In this document: piece after piece, positions 42,801 through 56,035 of the stretch
Position numbering within the stretch: position 1 is the stretch's first letter
Layout of the letters: each line of letters begins with the position of its first letter
Assembly: GCA_037074765.1 (NCBI GenBank)
Contig: JBAMDO010000062.1
Span: 1 to 64,000 of the forward strand
DNA length: 64,000 nucleotides
Source of the DNA: Mansonella perstans
Lineage: Eukaryota; Nematoda; Chromadorea; Rhabditida; Onchocercidae
Direction of reading: 5' to 3'
Notes under the pieces: model-generated
The model's database searches: none
Told to the model about the DNA's origin: nothing
What the model saw: only the letters and a program-made list of their open reading frames with translations
Program-made: the position numbers and the translations under genes

Positions 42801-45800
42801 CTTCATTGAAGAAATTATAGAAATATAATAAAAAAAACCCCGATTAAGATTTGCATTTCAAATTTCGGATTCTAAAAGACACGACAAATATTTGAATATT
42901 TCTCACAGCATAGAGAACAAAAAAAAGTTTAAAAGCATTTGCAATTCAATTCTTTGATTGTCAGCAAAATAAATGAGCATAATTGAGAGATCAAAATAAG
43001 TAGCCTTAGTGGATCGTTGAGAAAAATTTAAAACAATAAAAATCATCCTTTCCTTTTTCTCTCCCTACTTTTTAAAAGTTTTTAATTGGTATTGAAAAAA
43101 AAAATGCATCGTCGATAATGTTATTCATTCCTTTACAAGAAATTTTTAAATGAAATAATAATTGCATGACATTTTGAAAATATTTTTTACAGTATCGTTG
43201 AAAATGTACTGTAAGCCTTTTTTAGTCGAAACATTAAAAATTATTTTTAGTGCCATCATTTGCAAGAAGAATTAAGAATTTAATTGAATGCTATTAATTG
43301 CTAGAAGGATTGGAATGCGAATTCAAGATTGTCGGAAGAGCATTCGAATGGATAATTAAACCAGATAATTAAAGCATTTAAAATAGTTTCAACGGAATTC
43401 AAAATTTCATTTCTATGCCAATGGCGAAAGTTTTGCGGTACAGCCATCTATAGCATAGTTTTCAGGAAAGATTATAAATGTTCTAATTATTCAAACCATC
43501 TAATCTAATCGATTTTCAAATCAATAATACAATAATTTTGTAATTTAATAATTATATTGTATTTATTTCATAAAATTTCGATAAATTTCTAATATTATCA
43601 CAAATGATAATTTATTCATTCAGTTAATTAATAATTTTATTCATTCAGTTAATTAATGATTCGGAATACAGGAATTAGTTAGAAATTTTCATGATGAAAA
43701 CAAAAAATAAAGTAAAAAATTTTAGTAGTACTAACCAATATGCATTCTACTGCTGAAATAATTATAAACTCTGGTCGGAATATCAAGTATATTTTTCCAC
43801 TGTTTGTGTGAACGTTCTGCCTTTTTAACCACCTGTAATTTCAATTTAAGAACATCAGTTTATAGCACAAGTGATTAAACTTCAAAAAAAAAATTTAAAA
43901 CAACATCAATTATTAACAACGTTTTTAATTACAGCTAAAATGATCATTCATTCATGTCATTTTTAAATAAATGAAAAGGCAAACACAAATCGAAAGTGCT
44001 TGAATTAGAAGGCAAATTCCGGATGTTAATTGTAAAATTATACTGTGTTATCTTTTTCTTAGCTCATGTTAAAAATAATTGTCAAGTAGAAATTTGAAAA
44101 AATGATGCTAAAATGAGTCATACAGTAGTACATTGAATCGCAGTAATGATGAGGTAATTAGAAAAACATGAGTCATTAAGTGAACGATTTGATAAAGGTA
44201 AATACACGAAAATTTTCAAAAATTTAAAATTTCTAAATAGGAAAGATTATGCTATCATTGTGAATCATCATTTAACAGCATTAGCTCAGCTCAGAATGAG
44301 GCAAAAAAATGAAATGATTTTGATAGCTGTCATCCTCCTTCCGTTTTTATTTACAGAAAGCAGCAACATATAATTTTAATTGAGTTAATACCATTAGATG
44401 ATAACTTGTTGATTTAATATTTAAGCAATTAATTCAGTGAAACAAAATTTTCTTTAAAAAAATATGTATATATATACTCTTTTTTAAATGTAAAAATAAT
44501 AATGAAAAATTCGCTTCACTGATAGATTAATTAATTGATAATGAATGACTGATTACTTGAGAACAAACATATATAATGGATCAAGTGTTTTGGATCAAAT
44601 AATACTCTTTCTCTCAATTGCTTTATAGAAAACTTTAAAACTAAAAGGAACTTTTTTTTTGCTTCATTTCACTATATAGCTACTATTGGTATTGATTGAT
44701 TTTTAACAGGGACGAATTGAATTTTTTAAAATAAACGTTTCCTTGAAAATGAAAAAAAAAATGCTATCAAAAAGGAATAAGTGAAAGAAGTTTTCTCACT
44801 TGTGACAAAAAAATTTCCATCTCATTCCAGTTTTCCGAAATTTTTTCTCCACCAAAAGTAAAGAAAAGTAAATTAACCTATTGCATATCAACAAGCAATA
44901 ACGGAAGTAATTTCTGGTGAAAATTTCCTTTTTACAATAAAAAATTTTCGTTATTTAAATTCACCATTGTTATACATTTTTGGGATAAAGGAAGTAGATG
45001 TAATCTTGTGAATCATTTCAACGAACAGCTGTAATTATACTTTATAATATCCCTGTGAACTGAAATTTTATCATTATTTTAATCTTGAAATATTTACATA
45101 TTACATTAATAATAATAATGTTAAATTTTAAAGTTTTTTTTTTTAAAAAAAATTTAAAACTATTGATGAGCTATTATAAGTTAATGTAATAATATATTGT
45201 ATAATTGATATAGTTTTATTTTTCTGATGACACATCATCTCCATTCCTTTTATGAGTGTGGAAAGAGCAAATCTAATACCGTTTACCATTCCTAATATTT
45301 AATGATACGAACGAATTATCAATCGGAAAAAAAATCAGATCGGATTCTATTCGCTTACAATTTAACCATCATCGGTCTGGTTATGAAATCAAAATAAATA
45401 ATCGAAATTATTTTTAAATTACTTTTTTTGTAAAATTTGCTCTGTCTATTTTAGTATCGATATTAAAATAATTAATGCAATATCAGATTTTTTGTATGCA
45501 ATTTTTTTTCTAATATTATTAATTTAAAATGTCAATTTTCGGCTAGTATTATATAAGTGTCATATAGTTCGGTAATGCTTAGTATAATATAAATTAAGTG
45601 GTAAACAATTTTTACATAAATTTCATCTTTTATATTGAAAAGTTATTGTAAAAAAAGCGCACAGAACAATGATAGAAGATAACTAATTTCAGTTTATTTA
45701 AATGAAATGAAATTGAAATAAAAAGACAGAAATATTATAATGATTATGCATTTCTGGGGAAATGCCAATCCAATCATAATGAAATTACAGTACTGGCTAA

Positions 45801-47375
45801 GGAAATACATCCGGATTCATTTCATGCCAAAATGACTTTTGTGACAGTGCACTGCTGAAGATATAATTAACTGCCATTTCAAGCAGTGCTAGTAGCGCCA
45901 AATTAGGATTATGAAAATTGATAATGATATCTAATTAATGGAGAAATATAATGTATGAAAAAAGAAATGAACTACATGAATTGAGAATGAAAATTTTGAC
46001 ATACGGAAATTTTGAGCAAAAAATTCAATAATGATGGAAATTATTGATTTCTTAGCAAAAAGATAAAACAAGAAATAACCGGGAAATTTTGCTATTGAAA
46101 AGATAATACCTTTAAATAGCATATAATAAGAAGTATGCATTGCTTAATTATTTCCTGCTTAAAGGTAATACCTTTAAAAAGCATATAACAAAAAGTATGC
46201 ATTACTTAATTATTTCCTGCTGTAAAAAAAGATTGACTGATGTCATTCAATGATTACTTTATTAAGAAATTAAGTAATCAAAAAGAACAAAAATAATGTA
46301 TTATTATTCCTGTCTTTTTTTATTTTAAACGAAAATAAAGACAGAATCAGTTTATAGGGGAAATGAAATTTATGGAATTTGTTCAGCAAAACTCGAAATT
46401 TTTTCTGTCGTTAAAAAACGATTAGTATCGAAATTTCTTTGAGTGTTTTTAGGTAAAGGAGGAGAAAAGAGAAAAGAAATAGGAAGATCGATTGAAAAAG
46501 AAAAAACGGCAAAATAACACTGAAGTTAACAAATGATATGACATTTACTATATGAACTATTATATTATCCCCGTCTCATCTTCTTGATATGGTTTGTTTT
46601 CTATTTATTCACATATGATAAGAATTAGAAAGTAGATAACGATAGATGATTAGATGAATGGATCACCACTTACTGATTATAGTTACACGAAAGACAGCTA
46701 CTCAGAGCATTGTGTATACTTAAATTATTTGTTGTTATCTCTAAAAATCATTATAAAATATCACTGAAAAAATGTATGTGAAAAAAGGAACATAACAATA
46801 CAATATTGCATAGTCATGAAAGAGAAATATCAGATTATTATGAACATCAAGGAAATTTCTAAGGTTTCATGAACATTAAGGAAATCCCAAAAGTTTTTTG
46901 ATTATTTATGCTGATATACTTTTTGCAAAAGCGACAATGATAATGTTGGTTGGGATTTTATTAATATATGATATTTTAATAAATAAGAAAAGAAAATAAA
47001 AATTGAAACGATCGCTTAATTAAGTGGTCGTGTTGATAAGAACAATGCTGTAAGTTTTAAAGAAATTTACATATTTGTCTGGCGATTAAATTCATCAAAG
47101 TGAATATGCGTATGAAACAGCGTTATTATTATTGATAGCATAAACAGTATATCTCAGTAGAATATCAATGGAAATACATAATATAGTAAAGTATTGAACT
47201 TACTGTTAACAAATAAAATTAATAATTAGTTATGATTAAGTGATCAGTAATATTGATAATAATGAATTTGTGAATTTGCTAATAATAAAATAATATGAGA
47301 GATCAAGTTGATAAGATATTATCATAGAAAATAGAAAGAAGTAATGCTTACCTTATCAGTGGGATTATGTTGCAT
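36846..47375 (-). CDS. ACSF2: ACSF2-like medium-chain acyl-CoA synthetase (17 exons)
   Basis: Adenylate-forming enzyme that activates fatty acids to acyl-CoA with ATP. Exons in transcript order: 47352-47375, 43736-43832, 42488-42630, 42289-42360, 42020-42148, 41553-41791, 41172-41289, 39994-40089, 39687-39835, 39220-39311, 38744-38820, 38517-38624, 38248-38396, 37996-38137, 37613-37726, 37321-37449, 36846-36929. The total is 1962 nt (653 residues) and every phase joins. Motifs: P-loop [13 protein letters not shown] (about 271-283), YGTTETSP (415-422), WYHTGD ending at Asp499, RGGENIYP (521-528) and catalytic Lys608 in [16 protein letters not shown]2-type signatures include [14 protein letters not shown] and FCKGRIAHFKIP. 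A basic 27-residue tail follows the usual end. An in-frame TGA lies eight codons before the chosen ATG; the N-terminus is not a clear mitochondrial presequence although human ACSF2 is mitochondrial. Confidence 0.93.
40090..41171 (-). other. Intron 7 of the ACSF2-like gene (1.1 kb)
   Basis: Splits the P-loop motif between Ser and Gly (TS|GTTG). It contains two ATGCAAAT octamers (40618-40625, 40647-40654) in a duplicated ~29 bp segment. No other feature seen. Confidence 0.7.
40604..40663. repeat. Duplicated segment carrying two octamer motifs
   Basis: AGGTGTATGCAAATGTATAT and AGGTGCATGCAAATGTATAT are adjacent copies of a ~29 bp segment. Each contains ATGCAAAT, the classic POU-domain octamer. 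It lies inside an intron; a regulatory role is only inferred. Confidence 0.5.
41792..42019 (-). other. GC-AG intron in the ACSF2-like gene
   Basis: The exon 42020-42148 ends ...AGMIL (TTG) and is followed on the minus strand by GCAAGT, not GT. The intron ends in attatag before VNINPSYQ. Protein alignment with ACSF2 (ATAQAGIILVSVNPAYQ-like) fixes the junction, so the GC donor is real unless it is a base error. Confidence 0.85.
45797..45930 (-). CDS. Coding-like island of unknown identity inside intron 1
   Basis: After an acceptor-like ccattaattag, the minus strand reads 43 codons to TAG: an aliphatic [18 protein letters not shown] followed by [19 protein letters not shown]. Composition and codon use look protein-coding and unlike the AT-rich surroundings. 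Options: the last exon of an unrecognised nested gene, a remnant of a duplicated gene, or an alternative 5' exon of the synthetase. For the last, the frame from the internal ATG (MAVNYIFSS...) can leave at GAT|gtattt (45809) in phase 0, as the MQHNPTDK exon does, and join the exon at 43832. No family was recognised. Confidence 0.4.
46106..46224. repeat. Two-copy tandem duplication, ~60 bp unit
   Basis: Two adjacent copies of AATACCTTTAAATAGCATAT... ending TTAATTATTTCCTGCT, about 90% alike. No coding capacity. Confidence 0.8.
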
Positions 47376-48804
47376 AGTCAATTTCCAAATAATTGATCAC
47401 TTATGAACACAGATCAAAAATTTTCTCCTTCTGTCTCTCTCTATACTGAAAACAACAACAAGAGATTCCGCAGATAAACTACTTGGAGGAAAAATTCCTA
47501 ATTGTATGAGAATTTTCTTTCCCGGTATATATATTTATAGATACACATGTGTCTCTCTCACTGCTTAGATTGTGATAACTTTTCTGACTTTAAAAACGAA
47601 ATTAACTAAAAAGTGTCCCAATCACAATGATGGAATTAAATTTCCAGGGAGGAAATTAGTTTCAATCAGAAGCTACCCAGTTATTTTAAGTGTAACCAAG
47701 TTAAATTAAAATACACTTAATGGCATTTCTCATTCGCTAATCAATTAATTTAATCTGCTGTTTTTGACCGTCCTTCAAGAATTTAGATCTATTTTCGATA
47801 TAGAAAGTATTCCCTAGCCAATTGGAATAAGTATTTGGTATGAAAAGATAGGCGAATTTAATTATAAAAAGCTTTAATGCTTTCAAGAAAGTGATGAGAA
47901 AAACAGTGAAAGTATTTCTTTCGTTTTTTCCTCAAGATTTCTATCATTCTGTGATTTCGTTTTAATGAAATTTGTATTTCAATACTTAGCAAGCCAACAT
48001 AAATTCCAAACAATTAATTAGTGAAATAAAAAATGGAAAAAATTTTTAATCGAAATTTCCTAATATTTCTAGTTTTGCTCAGAAATTTCCTACATATTTC
48101 AATAATTTATCATTGTCTTCATTGTAGATTATCAGTAATGCAGTAATAACTGATTTTTCGTAAAAAGGCAAGAATAATAAAGACAGAAATAAGAAATCTG
48201 ATCTGCTTTTCTTTTCAAATCTTAAATATGCTCATATAACTCTTCTGATATTAAATTCATCTAATTATCATTACAATACAATGGATAAAAGGAATGATTT
48301 ACCGGAATAGACATGTACGGAAGTTTGTAATTAAGTCAGTAATTTCAATGCAATAAGTAAATCATCGGACAAATTAGGCAAGAAATCGGAAACCAACTTG
48401 GATTATTTGAAAGTGAGCAAATGTTCTATTGGTATGCCTAAATTATTTAATTTATTCATTGCAAATTGACTGACTGATTGATTTGGTTTTTGATTAACAG
48501 ATTGAAAGCGGTAGCGATGAAATGTCAAAAGAAGGAAAACGTTTCGGAATTTAATTACAAATAAATTTTCAGTGCACTTTTGAAAAGAATGGCGAATGAT
48601 CAGTGAATCACAAAATGAATTATTTTACGTAATATATTCATGATTGCAACACATGAGATTTTCGTGATTTACAATTCGTTCATTTCATGAAGTATTCGTG
48701 ATTTATATGAATTTTGCAATAAGAAAAATAAAGTATAAAATCAATCTAGAATGAAATGAATCTTTTCATTAAAAGAATTAATTAATAAATGAGAAGAAAG
48801 ATGT

Positions 48805-49297
48805 GCAGAAATCATTGTTACAAGTGAATTTTCTTAAACATTTTCAAAATTGTCAAATTGAATAAAGCAATTTTAAAAAAAAATCAAATCACTTACTGAA
48901 AAACCAGAAATCATTGTTACAAGTGAATTTTCTTAAACATTTTCAAAATTGTCAAATTGAATAAAGCATTTTAAAAAAATCAAATCACTTACTGAAAAAC
49001 CAGAAATCATTGTTACAAGTGAATTTTTTTGAACATTTTCAAAATTGTCAAATTGAATAAAGTATTTTAAAAAAATCAAAACCACTTACTGAAAAAGCAG
49101 AAATCATTGTTACAAGTGAATTTTTTTGAACATTTTTCCCAAAAAAATTGTCAAATTGAATAAAGTATTTTAAAAAAAATCAAACCACTTACTGAAAAAG
49201 CAGAAATCATTGTTACAGGTGAATTTTATTGAACATTTTCAAAATTGTCAAATTGAGTAAAGTATTTTTAAAAAAAAATCAAATCACTTACTGAAAT
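48805..49297. repeat. Tandem repeat, five copies of a ~96-103 bp unit
   Basis: Copies begin with CAGAAATCATTGTTACA at about 48805, 48905, 49001, 49098 and 49201. Each continues through AAAATTGTCAAATTGAATAA and ends TCAAAYCACTTACTGAAA. The copies differ by small indels in A-runs and a few substitutions. No unique spacers lie between units, so this is not a CRISPR array. Confidence 0.92.
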
Positions 49298-51554
49298 TAA
49301 TTCAAAATTTTTGCTAGTAACTAACAAACGTTTTAACTACTAGTTACTCAATAATCAAATTGTAGGGAGATATATTTAGAAAGGAGAAGAGAAAGAGAGA
49401 GAGAGAGGGAAATGAAAAATTATGCTTTAATTGGTTACGAAATCTTTTAAAGGAAAAAAACAACAATAAATACAGGAAATTTTTTTTTTTAATTTCAAAA
49501 TTTTACATTTTTCAATAGCAATTTTCCTTAAAAGAAATGTACTTGTTATGTTAGTTTGTTTATTTTTATTTTTCCATCAATAATCACTGTTCATGATGAA
49601 GGCCTGATAAGTCATCAGTGGTAACTGAACATTCTTTCATTGTGATAACAAGATTTCTGATAACGCTCAATACAATACTAGCATTTATACATATATGTAC
49701 ATCAGTAATATAATGGGCAATAATTTTTTCAATATCATTTTATGATAAAATAAAGAGAAATTAACTGAATGGAATTAGATGCTTGCTAAGCTTGAATTTA
49801 AATGAGGCATTGTTATGAAAATGTTAAACTTTTTTTGGAAATTAATTCAGAAATTATAAAAATGCTTAATTATAATTATTACGTTAGTGATAGTAATTAC
49901 AATGATATATATATGTAATCATCATCCTTAATTTGTATCATAACAAGTTCATAATATCATTCATATTCATATTTTAATTACTGTAGAACTTATGGAATAA
50001 ATTTTAAATTGCGTACGTATCAGTATAAATTTTCTCGATATCGGAGAAAAAAAAATTTCTTTTTCAGGAACTTACATAATATATTAATCAGTCCAATAAA
50101 ATGGGCAAAAAAAAAGTATTCATGACTGTCATCCGGTCTGTTTCAATGGTACAACGATCCGGTTATTCATACTCAATATGAACAGTTCACATTTCTATGA
50201 TTATTTTCTGCTTCAGTGCAGACATTTTTCCGTCACAGTCATATATAAAATTATGAATTTGAAATTTTCTGAAGCAATTTCGCTATATTCATCACAAAAA
50301 AAAAAAGCAAAGTACAGAACCTTTAAATTTTGACTTAAATATAAAATGAAAGTTGCCCGAAGTCCAGAAAAAGTAGGAAAAAAAGCAGAATAAAATTGAA
50401 ATGTTCCAGTAACGGAATGAAAGATAATAGAGTGAAAAGAGCAAAAATGATTAATTAAACAAATAAATTATTACGCATACTACTAAAGCGATAGATCATT
50501 AGTCCGGAAAGGTTTTGGAGCGAGGAAAGTAGAAAAATAAAATCGGCGCGAGCGGGAAAAAACACTGCGGCAAAAGTGTGAAGTACTGTCATCAGGAATC
50601 ATATCATAATTAGCATGAAGTAATTATGAATGATAAAATTGTTCAATTTACTTCATTATCACTTACCTTCTCCAATATATTCTGATTTCAGGAAAATATG
50701 TAATTGTGTAAAATATTGAAATTATTAATAATTAGGAAATGGAAATGATTGATTGCAAAAAATGACTAACAGTAATGAAATTTTATTAATCTTTAAATTT
50801 CAATTATAATTGCTAACATTATTTTTGTTGTATAAGGAAGAAATAACAGAAGAATGGAATGAATCGGAAATGAAATTTTAATCAGACGAAAGTTTGAATG
50901 AAAATGAAAGAAGATGGAAATCATAATAGGGCAAAAGAGAAAAAGAAAGAGAAAGGAACAGCGAAAAGTTGGAAATACATTATGCCATATTGACCGCATT
51001 TTGAAATAATCACTGTAATGTTAATGACAAAGTGAATGTCCTTGGGGTCAACCTGCTCATCATCTGCTCATTACATTTCTTGATCAGCAAAGAAATTATT
51101 TTAGGATCTACAAGAAAGGAATGATATAATCTAATTCTTATCAGTCTAGTTATCTCTGTGATGAAAAAATAAAGCTAAGCAACAATAATTATTGATACCT
51201 GATAATGTTGCATTATCAGTTATTTATCACTGATACATTTGTGCAATATCCTATGAGTGCCACAGGAAAAAGCATCACCGAACAAACGAATAACGTTATT
51301 TCTGACGAAATTATTGAATATTAATTTCTGATTTAATTTCTTATAATCTCCCTTATCGCATTAAACATTTATCATCAATGTTAAAAGTATATAAATGGTT
51401 TTCTGATTTTATTTGTAAATGTTAACTTTTATTAAACAAACAAATAAAAGTGGCGCAAAAAGTCCTTTATCAGTGAAGTTTATATGAGCCATTTATATGT
51501 TTTGTGCAATTTCACTTTTTTTAATGACATAAATAAAAAAAAGAATGGAAATGT

Positions 51555-52745
51555 AAAGGTACACATACACACATATACATAACACAAACGCACACACATA
51601 CACGCACACACATACACGCACACACATACACGCACACACATACACGTATATATAGACGCAAACACATACACGTACACACAGACCCACACACATACACGTA
51701 CACACAGACCCACATTCTATTCTATTATCTTTCGACACACAGACGCACACACATACACGTACACACAGACGCACACACATACACGTACACACAGATGCAC
51801 ACATACACGCACACACTTACACGTATGCACAGACGCAAACACATACACGTACACACAGACGCACACACACACGTACATACAGACGCACACACATAAATAT
51901 ACACACAGACGTACACACATACACGCACACACATACACGCACACCACAATCCACGTATAAAAGACGCACACATATACACGCAACCAGACGCACACACATT
52001 ACACGTAACAACACAGACGCCACAACATACACGACACACAGACGCACACACATACACGTAAACAACACAGACGTACACACATACACGCACACACATACAC
52101 GCACACACATACACGCACACACATACACGTATATAAAGACGCACACATATACACGCACACACAGACGCACACACATACACGTACACACAGACGCACACAC
52201 ATACACGTACACACAGACGCACACACGTACGCGCACACACATACACGTATATAAAGATGCAAACACATACACGTACACACAGAAGCACACACATACACGT
52301 ACACACAGACGCACACACATACACGCACACACAGACGCACACACAGACCGCACACACACACGTACATACAGACGCACACAGATACACGTACACACAGACG
52401 CACACACATACACGTACACACAGACGCACACACATACACGTACACACAGACGCACACACATACACGTACACACAGACGCACACACACACGTACATACAGA
52501 CGCACACCAGATACACGTCATACAGACGCCACGAGAATACACGTAGCACAAGACCACACCTACAGTAACACACAGACGACACACATAACACGTTCACCAG
52601 ACGCACACACATACACGTACACACAGACGCACACACACACGTACATACAGACGCACACACATAAATATACACACAGACGCACACACATGCACGTATACGC
52701 AGACGTACGCATACAAATGCAATACACAGACATATATACAAAATA
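51555..52745. repeat. CA-rich minisatellite (~1.2 kb)
   Basis: Built from 12- and 24-bp units of the type ACACATACACGTACACACAG followed by ACGC, with ACACATACACGC variants. Long open frames on both strands ([10 protein letters not shown] type) arise from the repeat period being a multiple of three. Parts at about 51940-52070 and 52500-52600 show many one-base slips. Confidence 0.95.
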
Positions 52746-53094
52746 TACGCGCGCTTAGACAAAATTTCAAAATCATTTGTAATTTATGTTTCAAGATTGG
52801 AAGCAATGATTATATGATCAGTTAATGTTTGTGCTTAAAAAAATGCATATCATTATATGGCATACACATGTACATGCATATAGACATACAGAATTAGACG
52901 TGTAGACATACATAGTACATGTCTCCTTCGATAGAGGAAAAGTTTGCAAATGAAAAGTTTAAATGTATGGGCATTAGCTACCGTTGATGAAATTTTTTTA
53001 TGGCTTTTTGAGAGAATGGAAAAATTTTCATTTTCATTTATTACCCAATAATAAGATAGATTGTCCTTTGATCGATGATATTGCGACATTTGAC

Positions 53095-53215
53095 ATCATT
53101 ATCAATTATCATTACCATTATCATTGTCATCACCACTTATCATTGTCATCAGTCATTATCATTGTAACCATCATTATTATCATCATCATCATCACCATTA
53201 TCATCATTATTATCA
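53095..53215. repeat. Imperfect ATC/ATT (TCATTATCA) repeat
   Basis: About 120 bp of TATCATTACCATTATCATTG-type repeats ending in ATCATCATC and ATTATTATC. Confidence 0.9.
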
Positions 53216-54535
53216 CGAGAATATCTCAATGACAGATATCTGTTTAGAAAAAGTTGGGAAATTTTCATTTCAACTATACCAAAGCTAACTTTATTTGACT
53301 TTTTCTATCTTTGTTCTATTAAGGATTCGAACAATTGTTAAAAAGTACATTTTTTGAAATTACTATAATTCAAAAATTTATAAGGGAAATTTTCTTTCGA
53401 ATTTTTTTAATAATATCGCTGATGGTAATTGGATAAATTAATTACTAATTTAAGTTATAATTGCTGATGAGAGATTATTAGCGAGTAAATCACACATACC
53501 CATATTTATCGTTTAAAATTCGGGTATATTGTGAAATTGGGAAAAAGTAGGGAAGAAACGGCAACGATGTAGCATTTGAACTAGTTTTTGGACTGATCAG
53601 GAAATAATTATGATGACAAGAATAAATGTGTCACACAAGTCTATATAATGCATAATGATTTTTTTTCTGTTGTAAAATTTCATCCTCTATCACTTCACCC
53701 ATTAGCTTTTTTTGTGCTTTGACCTTTTAACCTGCCGGCATAAAATTTTTGTACTCGAAAGTCTATATGTTACATATTCAATCAAACATTTTATAATAAA
53801 GTGAGAAAAAAGGAAGGAAAATAAAAGATATCGTTGCTAAAGTGTTAAAAATTTTTTCAAAACTTTCTTTAAATTCAAAATCTAAGCAAATTAAATTTGT
53901 TTTTTCTTAGCAAATTGCTATAACAATAATCACTATCACAATTCATCTTTCTAATTGATCATACAAATGTGATTATTTTTGTTGGAACTTGCAGTGTTCT
54001 CTCTGAATAGATAACATATTAGTTATATGTTGTTTTCTATTATCTGATCCATTCGACAGTATTAATTCCATTTCAAATAGAAAGATATCAATCATAATTC
54101 ACTGATAAGTTAGTTAATCAGAAAATGATTAGAATTATAACTAAGATTTAAGATTTTTTTTTCCTTAATTAAACTAATTATGAAATGTTTGTGAGTCAGA
54201 TGACTTAGCAACACTAAACAATTTAATATCAGTGTTACGCAATATCAATTAATATTGTTAAAAGTAGTTTATATCTTATCAAAGTGATATGAATTATCAA
54301 AGAAGAAGCAATAAATAATTACTATACTTTATCATAATATACTATTTCTACTCAATTTGTTTCCTTATTATGTTTATTTAAATCAATTAAAATAAAATTA
54401 CATCTGAAATGTAATATGTTTAATTTATGGCCTTTTTAGGTTTTTGCTCAGCGTTAACAATAATTTTTGAGGAAAGTTAACATGAATTATGAAGGTCGAA
54501 ACAGTCAACAAAGTGATTACTATACTTTATCCGAT

Positions 54536-54745
54536 TGACAATAATTACTATAAATATTCCTGCTGATAATAATTACTTAAACATTCCTATTGATAATAAT
54601 TACCACAAAAATCAATTTCTGATAATAATTAATAGTCACTATAAATGCTGATATGATTGCTATACTGATAATAATTACTATAAATGTGGATTCCGATTGA
54701 TAATAATTAATATAAATATTCCCGTCGATAATAATTACTACATTA
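54536..54745. repeat. Degenerate ~30 bp tandem repeat
   Basis: About seven copies of TGATAATAATTACTATAAAT followed by a short variable segment such as ATTCCTGC. Copies are diverged and differ in length. Confidence 0.85.
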
Positions 54746-56035
54746 TTCGTTTTGAAAATGTTTACAGATATATAAATAGGTCTATCTATCTTTATCATAA
54801 TATATTTATCAGTGAGAACGCAGAAATTTTCAATTCATAATTCTTACACTACCTGAAAAATATCTAAAGAAACTTAACTATATTTCAAAATTTGCGAAAT
54901 TTATAGTGATTTTTTTATAACTCACGTAAAAGTTTTATATCTTTTATGAGAATTTCTACATAGAACATTTAGATGCTATGGAAACTTTTACGTTTAAAAG
55001 GGCCTCCATGAGAGCCTGGCCTCTTTTTTGTCAAGAAGAATGCCTATCATTTTAACATTTGACTTCTGTAGGAATATTTACATTTAAGTCCTTTGACTGC
55101 TACGGACAAAAAACTTTTGAAAAATCAAAGCTATTGAATAAATAATTGTAATGAATAAGAACGGAAATGAAACAGACCGTTTTCCTGGAATCAGTGTAAT
55201 CGTTCCTTGTGAAATTTATTCGAACCAATTTACTTCCTTGGCTTTTTTTTAAATTTACGCCATTTATTTAACAAATTAAAATAAAAAAAAGTTCACTCTG
55301 TGCTTTAATAATTTTGCATCAATATAACATTTATTGGCATTACTTCAAATTTTATTTACAATCTAATTGTGAGATGAGAAAGATGTGAGAGAAAATAATT
55401 TAATGGAAAATGTATCACTGATTCATCTTTTTTTCCTTGTGTTGGATTCTTCTTTTAAAAAAGGTTTAAAATGTTAAATAAAATTAAATTTCTTCAGATA
55501 GTTTTGTAGTTTTTTTTCTTCATCTCTCTCCCTCTGTCGCTTTCCCCTCTCCTTCTCCTTCTTTTTTCTAACATTTTTTTTTAAAAAAAAGAGCGAACAC
55601 TTGAAAATGTTTGCTTAATTTTTCTTTCCACAGCAGCTATAAATAAATAGCTTGTATTCTTACATAGAATTGAAATGACACAAGCAGTTTCAAACTATTA
55701 GCAAAAAAAAAGTTCGCCTTTAGAAGGCTCCTAGTTACTTTTTTTTCCATTTTTCCTTTAATACCTTTCAGTATTGAATACAAATTCAAATTGCATCCTA
55801 CAAATTCCATATATTTAACTATCTAGAAAAAAATAACGGAAAAGAGGTTGTTTTGTAAAAATATTTGGAAAAAGTCGTATGTTTTGCTTTCAGAATGCAT
55901 CATTAATTTTTTGAAATTTAAATATATTCTTGGAAAAAGAACTTTCAGCTCGTGATATCAATTAGCTGAAAATTTTTTAAAAAAGTGTATTTATTAAAAT
56001 TTTGCAATTGAATTTTTGTATAAAACATATGAATC

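Larger units (their letters stand above)
43833..47351 (-). other. Intron 1 of the ACSF2-like gene (3.5 kb)
   Basis: Mostly AT-rich and featureless. It contains a coding-like island on the minus strand (45797-45930) and a tandem duplication (46106-46224). Confidence 0.65.

Noticed and set aside
48805..49297. Possible CRISPR array
   Set aside because: Direct tandem repeats of ~100 bp without unique spacers, in a eukaryotic genome.
51725..52762. Long minus-strand frame (345 codons) of Cys/Val/Tyr repeats
   Set aside because: It lies wholly in the CA-rich minisatellite, whose 12/24-bp period keeps all frames open. Frames on both strands are equally open.
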